This document shows, piece by piece, positions 1 to 6,502 of a stretch of DNA of 7,969 bases (the stretch's first letter is position 1; the number at the start of each line of letters is the position of its first letter). The position numbers and the translations under genes are program-made. The notes below the pieces were generated by a model that worked only from the letters and a program-made list of their open reading frames with translations, was not told the DNA's origin and did no database searches. This stretch comes from Myxococcales bacterium (GTDB lineage: Bacteria > Myxococcota > Myxococcia > Myxococcales > Myxococcaceae), in the NCBI GenBank assembly GCA_003153055.1, contig PMBV01000185.1:1-7969 (forward strand). Direction: 5' to 3'.

Positions 1-303
1 GCGGAGCAGGTCGAGCACATCTCTGATTCCGTCGACCATGCGCGCGACGCCGGTCCCGACAGCTTCGATGCCAAGGCCTCCGAGTCCCGACTCCAGGCCT
101 TCACCACGGCCTTCGCTGGCGAGGTGTTCGATGCGAAGGCCATCATCGCCGATGCGAACGGCCCCCTCATGACCCAGGGCGCCCGGCGCATGGTGCGCTT
201 CTATCAGGCAGTGACTCCATTTCTGACCGAAGCGCAGCGAGCGGCACTCGCCGAGCATCTCCGGGCGCACGCGGACCATCAACGCGTCATCTCAGCCAAG
301 TGA
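1..303 (+). CDS. Spy/CpxP-like periplasmic protein, 3' end (partial)
   Basis: The frame is open from the first base and ends at TGA 301-303, giving 100 residues of a protein whose start lies outside the window. Near the C-terminus is an LTEAQR motif followed by a charged, Ala/Leu-rich helix (AALAEHL). This matches the LTxxQR signature of the Spy/CpxP family of small, all-helical periplasmic proteins, which act as chaperones or envelope-stress modulators. The rest also looks helical (FTTAFAGEVFDAKAIIADA) and contains no cysteine. The signal peptide expected for this family would be upstream and cannot be checked. The next gene starts 7 bp downstream and its ribosome-binding site overlaps this stop codon, so the two are probably co-transcribed. 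The family call rests on one motif and helical character. A generic helical protein with a chance LTxxQR is the main alternative. Confidence 0.6.
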   Translation, partial: AEQVEHISDSVDHARDAGPDSFDAKASESRLQAFTTAFAGEVFDAKAIIADANGPLMTQGARRMVRFYQAVTPFLTEAQRAALAEHLRAHADHQRVISAK

Positions 304-310
304 GGAAGCC

Positions 311-613
311 ATGAACCGAAGCCCTGTCACGTTGTCGAAGGCGCTGGTGTTGTCGGGGGCGATCGCCTTGGCGCTCGGTGCCACAGCCGCCCAAGCGCAG
401 GTCGAAGTCAGAGTTTTTCCTCCGGCGGCGTTCCTGATGACGTCGCGCCCGGTGTACCACGAGGGTCGCGCTACCTACTGGTACCGGGGCCACTGGCACT
501 ACCGTCAGGGAGGCGAGTGGCATCAGTACCGCGACGAGCCGGGCGAGCTCCGAGAGCGCCGCCAAGAGCGCCGGTACCGCTACGAGGGCGATCACCGTGG
601 CCGTGGCCGGTAG
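311..613 (+). CDS. Small secreted protein rich in aromatic, His and Arg residues
   Basis: This 100-residue protein starts with a clear Sec signal peptide: a basic N-terminus (MNRSPVTLSK), a hydrophobic core (ALVLSGAIALALGA) and a likely cleavage site after AQA, near residue 29. The mature part of about 70 residues has a segment around residues 49-74 dense in Tyr, Trp, His and Gly, with YWYRGHWHYR followed by GEWHQYRDE. It ends in a strongly basic, Arg-rich tail. Short proteins of this YxxGxWxYR style are common in proteobacterial genomes and mostly uncharacterised, so no function is assigned. A GAGGA ribosome-binding site sits just upstream and overlaps the preceding gene's stop. The start is well supported by that site and by the signal peptide. 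Pairing with a Spy-like gene suggests an envelope role. Metal or polyanion binding through the His and Arg residues is speculation. Confidence 0.75.
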   Translation: MNRSPVTLSKALVLSGAIALALGATAAQAQVEVRVFPPAAFLMTSRPVYHEGRATYWYRGHWHYRQGGEWHQYRDEPGELRERRQERRYRYEGDHRGRGR

Positions 614-633
614 TCGGTCAGGAGCTTCGCCTC

Positions 634-639
634 GAGGAG
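634..639 (+). promoter_or_regulatory. Ribosome-binding site selecting the GTG start of the hydrolase gene
   Basis: GAGGAG lies 8 bp upstream of GTG 648-650. No ATG in this frame has a comparable site nearby, so this element supports the GTG start of the hydrolase gene. Confidence 0.7.
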
Positions 640-647
640 TGTGACCG

Positions 648-1805
648 GTGCACCACCGCGTCTACTTGACCCCAGGGATGTTCGGGTTCGCTCGCCTCGC
701 CTCGTTCGACTACTTCGTACACGTCGAGCGCGGGCTGGCGAGGCGGTTTGGGGATGCGGGCCAGGAGCTCGAGGTCCACGTGGTCGATGTCGCTCCGACG
801 GCGTCGGTACGTCGCCGCGCGGCCAGGCTCGCCGAGGTCGTCGATCGCACTGCCGGAGAGGCTGGGCCGCTCCACCTCCTGGGCCATTCCACGGGCGGGC
901 TCGACGCTCGCCTGGTGGCCTCTCCCCGCGTTCGGCTCCCGACCTCCGATGATCCACCACGGTGGTTGCCACGGCTGCGCAGTGTCACGACGATGAATGC
1001 GCCGCACTATGGCACGCCGCTGGCGAGCTTCTTCGCGACCTCCAAAGGGCAACGGGCCCTCTACGCCCTGTCGGCCTTCACCATCATGGGGCTCTCCCTG
1101 GGTCAGCGGCCCCTCGCGGTCGCCAGCATGCTCATCGCGATGGTGGGGCGTGGCGACAAGGCGGTCGGCCTTCAGATTCGCCTCCTGGACCGAGCGGTCG
1201 AGGGGCTCCTGGGAGTGCTCGACGATGCGCGGAGCCCAGAGGTGCGCGCCTTCCTCGACGCCATCAAGGTCGACCAGGGGGCCGTGCTCCAGGCCAGCCC
1301 GGAGGCGATGGACCTCATGGTGGCTGGCATCGATGACCAGCCCGGCGTCGTGTACCAGTCGACCGCCTCGATGGCGCCCGCGCTCTCGGCGGGGAAGTGG
1401 CTGCGGACGCTCGGCTCACCTTGGACGACGACTTCGATGACGCTCTTCATCGCGCTCCATGGCATCACCTCGCGCTACGGCAAGGGGTACCCCTGCGGCG
1501 CGATGTCGGAGACGGGCGCGGCCTTCGCTGGTCACGAGACCGAGGCGACGCTGGCGCGAATGCTCGGAGCTCCGCCCGACCTCCACGCCAACGACGGCAT
1601 CGTGCCGATTCGCTCTCAGCTCTGGGGGCAGGTGGTCTGGGCGGGCCTCGGCGATCACCTCGACGTGCTGGGGCACTTTCGAGGCGACGAGGCGACGGCG
1701 CACCATCATCACGACTGGCTCACCAGCGGCTCGGCCTTCGGGTCGAGGGAGTTCGAGACGCTGATGGATGCCATCGCCGCGGGCATGCTGAAGGCGGCCG
1801 GCTGA
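648..1805 (+). CDS. Alpha/beta-hydrolase, triacylglycerol-lipase-like
   Basis: This 385-residue protein is probably a serine esterase or lipase that hydrolyses ester bonds in an unknown substrate. The N-terminal strand YLTPGMFGF fits the oxyanion-hole region of bacterial lipases. The nucleophile elbow GHSTGG places the catalytic serine at residue 81. A family-typical NAPHYGTPLA stretch follows at about 118-126. The likely acid is Asp316 in NDGIVP and the likely histidine is His337 in GDHLDV; His343 is an alternative. The region between about 135 and 300 is long and partly helical and could form a lid or cap. There is no signal peptide or membrane segment, so it looks cytoplasmic unless exported in an unusual way. 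It begins 34 bp after the small secreted-protein gene on the same strand and may share its transcript. It ends 21 bp from the convergent response-regulator gene. The fold call is firm; the substrate is unknown. Confidence 0.88.
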   Translation: MHHRVYLTPGMFGFARLASFDYFVHVERGLARRFGDAGQELEVHVVDVAPTASVRRRAARLAEVVDRTAGEAGPLHLLGHSTGGLDARLVASPRVRLPTSDDPPRWLPRLRSVTTMNAPHYGTPLASFFATSKGQRALYALSAFTIMGLSLGQRPLAVASMLIAMVGRGDKAVGLQIRLLDRAVEGLLGVLDDARSPEVRAFLDAIKVDQGAVLQASPEAMDLMVAGIDDQPGVVYQSTASMAPALSAGKWLRTLGSPWTTTSMTLFIALHGITSRYGKGYPCGAMSETGAAFAGHETEATLARMLGAPPDLHANDGIVPIRSQLWGQVVWAGLGDHLDVLGHFRGDEATAHHHHDWLTSGSAFGSREFETLMDAIAAGMLKAAG

Positions 1806-1826
1806 AGCGAGCGCAGAGACTGGACC

Positions 1827-2480
1827 TCACACGCCCGGCTCGACCCGCAGGACCCCCAAGCGAATGGCCGTATGCACCAGCTCGGTGCGGTTGTGCACCT
1901 GGAGTTTTTCCATCAGGTGCTCGCGGTGAGTCATCGCCGTCTTCACGCTGATCTCCAGGAGCTGGGCGACCTCCTTGGTGCTCTTGCCCTCGGCGATGAG
2001 CTTGAAGACCTGTTTCTCGCGATCGGTGAGCGCGTCGAGTGGGTCGGCGCGGCCACCCGTGGAGGCATCGTCGAAGGCCTCGCGGGCGATCTCCGGATCG
2101 AGCACCAGCCCACCGGCGTGCACCGAGCGAATGGCATCGACCAAGGCGTTTCCCGCGGTGCGCTTGAGGACGAAGCCCGACACCCCAGCCTTGAGGAAGC
2201 GACGCACGTATTCGCGCTCCTCGTACTGGGTCAGCACGAGGATCCTGGTGCGAGGGGAGCGCTTCTTGATCTCGATGGTCGCCTCCAGGCCCCCGAGGCC
2301 CGGCATGGCGATGTCGAGCAAGGCCACGTCGGGGGCGAGCTTCTCGCACAGCTCCACCGCCGCCCGCCCGTCGCCGGCTTCACCCACCACCACCACATCT
2401 CCAGACCCGGCCAACAGGGCCTTCACTCCGTCGCGGACGATGCGGTGATCATCGGCGATGAGCACGCGGATCTCACCCAT
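1827..2480 (-). CDS. NarL/FixJ-family response regulator
   Basis: This 217-residue protein is a DNA-binding response regulator. The N-terminal receiver domain (about 3-120) has the acidic pair Asp10/Asp11, the phosphoacceptor Asp56 in LLDIAMP, Thr84 and the conserved Lys106 in FVLKR. A short linker leads to a LuxR/NarL-type helix-turn-helix (about 148-210) with the signature LTDREKQVFKLIAEGKS, then KEVAQLLEISVKTAMTHR and a NRTELV segment. The chosen ATG at 2480 begins MGEIRVLIADDH, exactly where receiver domains start, and has AGGAGAGG just upstream. An in-frame start further upstream at 2561 would add an unrelated basic extension overlapping the kinase gene. The start overlaps the kinase stop by 8 bp, so the pair is translationally coupled and almost certainly cognate. 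Target genes are unknown. The operon itself is one candidate, but no operator can be recognised from the sequence. Confidence 0.95.
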   Translation of the reverse strand: MGEIRVLIADDHRIVRDGVKALLAGSGDVVVVGEAGDGRAAVELCEKLAPDVALLDIAMPGLGGLEATIEIKKRSPRTRILVLTQYEEREYVRRFLKAGVSGFVLKRTAGNALVDAIRSVHAGGLVLDPEIAREAFDDASTGGRADPLDALTDREKQVFKLIAEGKSTKEVAQLLEISVKTAMTHREHLMEKLQVHNRTELVHTAIRLGVLRVEPGV

Positions 2481-4305
2481 CGCGCCTCTCCTGCGGCAGG
2501 GGAATCTCGAGCCGCACGTGCGTACCCTGCCCGGGCTCGGCGTCGAGCGCCAGCGTTCCACCTAGCACTTCGACCCGCTCGCGCATGCCCTTGAGGCCCA
2601 GCCCGCGCCGTGACGCGTGCGGCGGGGGTACCGACGCCGGCTCGAAGCCCTGTCCGTCGTCTTCGACATCGAGCGTCAGTCGACCCTCCCGAACCTGGAG
2701 CTGCACCAGGACCGTCTCGGCCCCCGAGTGCCGGGCCACGTTGTTGAGCGCCTCCTGGGCCGCGCGGAACACCGCCGTCTCGAGCTCCCAGGGTAGGCGT
2801 TGCTCGAGGCCGTCGAACTCGCAGCGCACCGTCACCCCCTTGGGCCTCAGGGTGCGATCCGCGCACCACTCGATGGCCGACTGGAGCCCGAGGTCGTCGA
2901 GCACCGACGGTCGCAAGTCGAGGATGATGCGGTGCACCTCGGCCAAGGTCTCGGCCGCGAGGGTGTGCAGTCGCCCCAGCGCACCCTTGATCGCCTCGGG
3001 GGCCGTGCTGGCCGCCGCGTCGATGCCCATGGACAAGGCCGCGAGCTGCTGACTCGTCTCGTCATGGAGCTCCCGGGCGATGCGTTTGCGCTCGTCCTCC
3101 TGGGCCGAGATGATCTGCCGTAACAGCCCGGTGCGCTCGACCTCCCGGGCGGCGAGGGCCGTGTTGGCGTCGGAGAGCTGGGTCGTTCGCTCGGCCACCC
3201 GCTGCTCGAGGTCGGCGTTGAGCCGCTCCACTCGCTCCCTGGCGTCTCGCACGGCGACCCGCATCACCTCGAGCGCGGCGCCCAGCGCGCCAACCTCGTC
3301 GCCAGGCAGATGGCCCACCTCGGCCGAGAGATCGCCCCGCGAGATGCGCTCGGCGGCGTCGGTCAACGCCCCCAGCGGCCGGGTGACGCTCACCGTCGCA
3401 CCCCAGGCGAACAACAGCGCGACGAGAATGAGCCCCAGCGTCGCCAGCGTCACCGGCACGAGCAGCCTGCGTTGGAAGGCGTCGGCTTGCTCCCGAGGTT
3501 GCCAGACCAGCACCGCGAAGTGCGCTGGGCCCACCGGCGCCACGGCCCAGGCCGCCCCCACGCCTCCACTGCACGAGGCGCACAAGCCGCCCTGTGGCGC
3601 TTGGGACTGGCGCAGCGCTCGACCCACCTCTTCTTCGTCGGTCGGGGCCGTGCCGGGCGCGGTCCCCACGGAGGCGATCCTCCGCCCCTCGACGTCGCGG
3701 AGCTCGATGACATGCTCTCCGTCGGTCGTGACCGAGGTGAGCAGGCGAGCCAACCTCGGTGACGACGCTCGGACCCAGGCCCCCACCACGAGGTTGAGCT
3801 CGCCTTGTGGGCCCCGCACCGGAGCGAGGGCTACCACGTCCATGGTCGTCTCCCCCAGCCGGTCAGCGGTGGTGAAGGTCGGCGCTGACATTCGCTTGGC
3901 GGCCGCCACCACCGCCGCTCCCTCGGGGTGCGCGCCCTCGGTCTCGGGGGTCAACAGGCGCCCGGTCCCGTCGAAGGCGAAGAAGGCGTCGAAGAGCGTG
4001 TGGTGGTGCACCCGCGCCCGGCGAACCGCGTCGCGGAGGCGGGGCTGGCTGATGGGCTCCTGGGCCCACTCCTCGGCGGTCGCCAGCGCGTTGAGCGCCT
4101 CGAGCCCGCCGGCGAAGGCGCCCGAGACTCGCTCGGCGGTCGACGCGGCGAGCACCAAGTCACGGGCGCGGGCGCGGCGCTCGAGCTCGTCATGCATCGC
4201 GAGGCCGGTCCAGGCGAGCACCATCACCGGCCCGAGGACCCCCATGCCCACGAGGAAGAAGATGCGTGTGCCGATGGGCCGCGCTCCTCGGCTGCGCGGG
4301 CTCAC
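2473..4305 (-). CDS. Membrane sensor histidine kinase, NarX-type (HisKA_3)
   Basis: This 610-residue kinase probably senses a periplasmic signal and phosphorylates the adjacent regulator. Order: transmembrane helix 1 (about 13-37); a periplasmic sensor region of about 240 residues with a Cache-like feel (FDAFFAFDGTGRLLTP near 105-120), ending with a CASC motif at Cys242/Cys245; transmembrane helix 2 (about 281-303); HAMP (about 304-355); a coiled coil (about 355-395); a HisKA_3 dimerisation domain with His414 in RELHDETSQQL; and an HATPase_c domain (about 505-602) with the N-box EALNNVARHSG, the G1 box DDGQGF and the G2 region RRGLGLKGM. The GTG start at 4305 gives a normal short cytoplasmic tail before helix 1 and overlaps the upstream stop as GTGA. 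A longer ATG form starting at 4467 would run through the preceding gene and add an Arg-rich, non-domain tail. The Cache assignment is inference; the kinase class is clear. Confidence 0.95.
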   Translation of the reverse strand: MSPRSRGARPIGTRIFFLVGMGVLGPVMVLAWTGLAMHDELERRARARDLVLAASTAERVSGAFAGGLEALNALATAEEWAQEPISQPRLRDAVRRARVHHHTLFDAFFAFDGTGRLLTPETEGAHPEGAAVVAAAKRMSAPTFTTADRLGETTMDVVALAPVRGPQGELNLVVGAWVRASSPRLARLLTSVTTDGEHVIELRDVEGRRIASVGTAPGTAPTDEEEVGRALRQSQAPQGGLCASCSGGVGAAWAVAPVGPAHFAVLVWQPREQADAFQRRLLVPVTLATLGLILVALLFAWGATVSVTRPLGALTDAAERISRGDLSAEVGHLPGDEVGALGAALEVMRVAVRDARERVERLNADLEQRVAERTTQLSDANTALAAREVERTGLLRQIISAQEDERKRIARELHDETSQQLAALSMGIDAAASTAPEAIKGALGRLHTLAAETLAEVHRIILDLRPSVLDDLGLQSAIEWCADRTLRPKGVTVRCEFDGLEQRLPWELETAVFRAAQEALNNVARHSGAETVLVQLQVREGRLTLDVEDDGQGFEPASVPPPHASRRGLGLKGMRERVEVLGGTLALDAEPGQGTHVRLEIPLPQERRDG

Positions 4306-4853
4306 GGGCCCTCCCTGTGCACGCTCTTGGCCAGGTCGAGCAACTGCTCGAGGGAGCCACGGGAGCGGAAGGCGAAGGACTGCCCGTCTTGCTCCCACGC
4401 GAGCTCGTTCCACGGCGCGCCGTCGTCTCCCCGCAGGCGCGACAGCCGGGCCTCGGCGCCCCTCCACGCGATGGGCCCACTCTCGAGGAGCATGGCGGGG
4501 GGAAAGAACGACTCGGGGAACGGCACCGGCTCCCTCACCGACTCGGCGAGCACGACCAGCGGCAGGCCACCATCAAGAGCAGTGAGCTCGAGGGCGACGG
4601 CGTCGGGGCCGGCCCCGAGCACGTGCACGCGCGCCGGGGGCCAAGGGAGCGAGCGAGGGAACCAGGAGGGGAGGGCGAGCCGTCGACCGGCGGCCCGCTC
4701 CACGGCCTCGATGGAGGGGAGGTCGCGCACCTGCGCCGCCCGGGCCGCGTTCCGAGGGAGCCAGTCGAGGAGCCGCAGCGTGCCGGCCGCGGCGACGACG
4801 AGAACCAGCGCCTGGAGGCCCCGCACCAGCGCCGATGGAGGTGATCCGCGCAT
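4302..4853 (-). CDS. Single-pass membrane protein of unknown function, anti-sigma C-terminal-like
   Basis: This 183-residue protein has an N-terminal transmembrane helix (about 8-28, ALVRGLQALVLVVAAAG) and a soluble domain that is probably periplasmic. The soluble part has the run SIEAVERAAGRRLALPSWFP, a strand-rich middle (VALELTALDGGLPLVVLAES), an LAWEQDGQSFAFRS segment and a final helix SLEQLLDLAKSV. This order of a 'LPxxxP' start, a W-x-x-DG-x-x-[FY] strand pair and a terminal 'eeLlxlAxSv' helix resembles the DUF4367-type domain found at the C-terminus of some anti-sigma and membrane-anchored regulatory proteins. The similarity is by eye, and no function is assigned. No cysteines are present, so it is not a lipoprotein. 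It starts 7 bp after the peptidase gene's stop with a perfect AGGAGG and overlaps the kinase start by 4 bp. That position makes it a candidate peptidase substrate or kinase accessory, which is inference. Confidence 0.8.
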   Translation of the reverse strand: MRGSPPSALVRGLQALVLVVAAAGTLRLLDWLPRNAARAAQVRDLPSIEAVERAAGRRLALPSWFPRSLPWPPARVHVLGAGPDAVALELTALDGGLPLVVLAESVREPVPFPESFFPPAMLLESGPIAWRGAEARLSRLRGDDGAPWNELAWEQDGQSFAFRSRGSLEQLLDLAKSVHREGP

Positions 4854-4856
4854 GGT

Positions 4857-4862
4857 CCTCCT
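4857..4862 (-). promoter_or_regulatory. Strong ribosome-binding site for the 183-residue membrane protein
   Basis: A perfect AGGAGG (minus strand) lies 3 bp before ATG 4853 and overlaps the TAG stop of the metallopeptidase gene. It fixes this start rather than any of the in-frame starts further upstream within the peptidase gene. Confidence 0.75.
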
Positions 4863-5814
4863 ACGTGACGAAGAAGAGGAGCGCGCCGATGGCCAGCGCC
4901 GCCATGGTGGAGAGGGCCGGCCCTGGAGGCGCCCACGCTGGTTGCCTCGGCCGCGCGAGGAGGTTCCGGCAGCGATCCTCCACCGCCCAGGCGCGGGCCT
5001 GCTCCAGCCGGTCGCCCAGGGTTTGCTCGCCCCAACCGACGGCCGGCCCTTCGCCGTAGACCTTGAGCACCGCCGAGGCGAGCGCGGCAGGTCGACCGGT
5101 CCATTGGGCGGCGTCGGCGTCGGCCCGCCGCTCGAGCTCATGGGCCGACATGCGGCCCAGCACCTGCGCCACCGGGTTGAAGGCCTGCAGCACGCGCGCG
5201 CCGAGGAGCAGCCAGCCCCAGCGGACATCGCGGCGGGAGACGTGGGAGAGCTCGTGGGCCAGGGCCGCCTCGAGCTCGCCCTCGTCGAGGAGCTCGATCA
5301 ACGCCCGAGAGACCAGGAGCCGGGGCTCACGGACCCCTACGCACAGCAGCAGCGGCTCCGTCGAGCGCACCTCCACCACCCGGGGAGGCGCCATGTTCCG
5401 AGCCTCGCACAGGCGCGCCACGACGCTCGTCACCACCTCTGGCGCCGGCCCGAGCTCGGGGGGCTGAGGGCGCGCCCGCTCCGAGAGGAGCGTGAGCAGG
5501 TCTCTGCCCAGGAGCAGCGCGCCCAGGCCCCACACCGGCCAAGGCCACAGGCGATCGACGCCGGTGCCCCACAGGGTCAGTGCGCGGAGGTGGCGGGTGG
5601 AGAAGAGCGCCGGGCCAAAGCCGAAGCCATCTCCGTGGCGAGCGGGCGCCAACAGCTCGAAGGCCACCAAGAGCACCAGGGGTCCGATGAGGGTCGCCAC
5701 GCGCCAGGCCAGGCGTTGGTGCGGTGAGTCCACGCCCCAGAGCCGCACCAGGGCCTCCGCCACGAGGGCGGCGACCAACGACTGGGCGACGGCCTCGTTC
5801 AGGTGCTCAGCCAC
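4861..5814 (-). CDS. M56-family (BlaR1/MecR1-like) membrane zinc metallopeptidase
   Basis: This 317-residue protein is probably a zinc-dependent membrane protease. The zinc motif HELSH is at 187-191, with catalytic Glu188, inside the conserved run EAALAHELSHVSRRD. The likely third ligand is Glu228 in ELERRADADAA, the ExxAD pattern of the M48/M56 group. Hydrophobic segments occur at about 7-25, 38-57, 88-112, 197-220 and 300-316, so the active site sits between membrane helices as in BlaR1. Unlike BlaR1 and MecR1 there is no extracellular penicillin-binding sensor domain, and no BlaI/MecI repressor gene is in the window. The GTG start at 5814 overlaps the cytochrome b stop by 8 bp. An upstream start at 5919 would extend into the cytochrome gene with a poorly ordered tail. 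M48 is the main alternative, but the N-terminal helix pair favours M56. The substrate is unknown. Confidence 0.88.
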   Translation of the reverse strand: MAEHLNEAVAQSLVAALVAEALVRLWGVDSPHQRLAWRVATLIGPLVLLVAFELLAPARHGDGFGFGPALFSTRHLRALTLWGTGVDRLWPWPVWGLGALLLGRDLLTLLSERARPQPPELGPAPEVVTSVVARLCEARNMAPPRVVEVRSTEPLLLCVGVREPRLLVSRALIELLDEGELEAALAHELSHVSRRDVRWGWLLLGARVLQAFNPVAQVLGRMSAHELERRADADAAQWTGRPAALASAVLKVYGEGPAVGWGEQTLGDRLEQARAWAVEDRCRNLLARPRQPAWAPPGPALSTMAALAIGALLFFVT

Positions 5815-6502
5815 GGCCTCGCGGTGCTCCCTCTTTGGTTCCCTCCAGGCGCTCGAGCTCGAGAGGGTGCTCCTTCTCCATGCGCTCACGGCTGATTCGG
5901 CCGGTGAAGATCGAACCATCGAAGGGGAAGACGTCGGGGCTCAGGTGCGAGTTGTAAATGTGCCAGATGATGATGGCCAAGAAGGCCATCAAGCCCTCAC
6001 TGCTGTGGGCGAGCTTGGCCGCGGGAATGACCTGGCCGACGAGCAGCTTCGCGGTCGCCACGGGGAACAGCAACACCAACCCGGTGGTCACCATCACCAG
6101 CCCGCCAAAGACGAGGCCCCAGTACTCGAACTTCTGCCGGTAGTCGTAGCGGTCGAAGCGGGCCTGGGTTCGGCTGAGCCCGAGGTAGTAGCGGAGCGTC
6201 ACGAGGGCGTCGGTGAAGTCCTTCTTCGTAGGCACCATGCTGAGTTGCCCTCGGCGTCGGACGATGCTGATCAACGCGCCTGCCAGGTGCCACACCACGA
6301 GTGCCGTGAAGAGCACGCCCGAGATGCGGTGCAGGAGCCGCGTCACCCCCACGCCGCCCAGCAGGTTCACGATGGCCTGAGACGCCGAGGCCGAGAGGAA
6401 CTTCTGGGGGAAGCCCGTCACCGAGAGCGCGATGAAGAGCACCATCAGCACCAGGTGCTCGATGACCTGCTTGGTCGAGAAGCGCCGAATGGAGTCGCTC
6501 AT
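5807..6502 (-). CDS. Dihaem cytochrome b subunit, FdnI/HydC type
   Basis: This 231-residue integral membrane protein probably exchanges electrons between the quinone pool and a periplasmic partner. Four hydrophobic segments (about 14-30, 56-81, 126-147 and 168-186) carry histidines suited to binding two b haems. These are His16, His58 and His72 in the first half (HRISGVLF, VVWHLAG), then His166 and His181 in the second half (LAHSSEGLMAF, IIIWHIYNSH). This matches the cytochrome b561-like subunits of formate dehydrogenase-N and Ni-Fe hydrogenase. The C-terminal tail after helix 4 is hydrophilic (SPDVFPFDGSIFTGRIS, then charged) as in that family. The ATG at 6502 overlaps the cytochrome c stop as ATGA, pointing to a stoichiometric two-subunit complex. 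Which histidines bind haem is inferred. No molybdopterin enzyme or iron-sulphur subunit is nearby, so it is not part of a classical formate dehydrogenase here. Confidence 0.9.
   Translation of the reverse strand: MSDSIRRFSTKQVIEHLVLMVLFIALSVTGFPQKFLSASASQAIVNLLGGVGVTRLLHRISGVLFTALVVWHLAGALISIVRRRGQLSMVPTKKDFTDALVTLRYYLGLSRTQARFDRYDYRQKFEYWGLVFGGLVMVTTGLVLLFPVATAKLLVGQVIPAAKLAHSSEGLMAFLAIIIWHIYNSHLSPDVFPFDGSIFTGRISRERMEKEHPLELERLEGTKEGAPRGRG

Noticed and set aside
1806..1826. Terminator between the convergent hydrolase and regulator genes
   Set aside because: The 21-bp gap shows no convincing hairpin and no T-run on either strand.
1827..2561. Longer form of the response regulator starting at 2561
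   Set aside because: The extra 27 residues are basic, lie inside the kinase gene and precede the normal receiver start. The ATG at 2480 has a good ribosome-binding site and the expected N-terminus.
3569..3580. CASC in the kinase as a c-type haem site
   Set aside because: The residue after the second cysteine is Ser, not His, so the CxxCH rule fails. It is reported only as a possible redox or metal pair.
3080..5727. Long plus-strand open frames (501 and 599 codons) opposite the kinase and peptidase genes
   Set aside because: They are antisense to genes with clear domains, have low-complexity Arg/Ala/Ser/Pro-rich translations, and arise from the high GC content. No ribosome-binding site or domain supports them.
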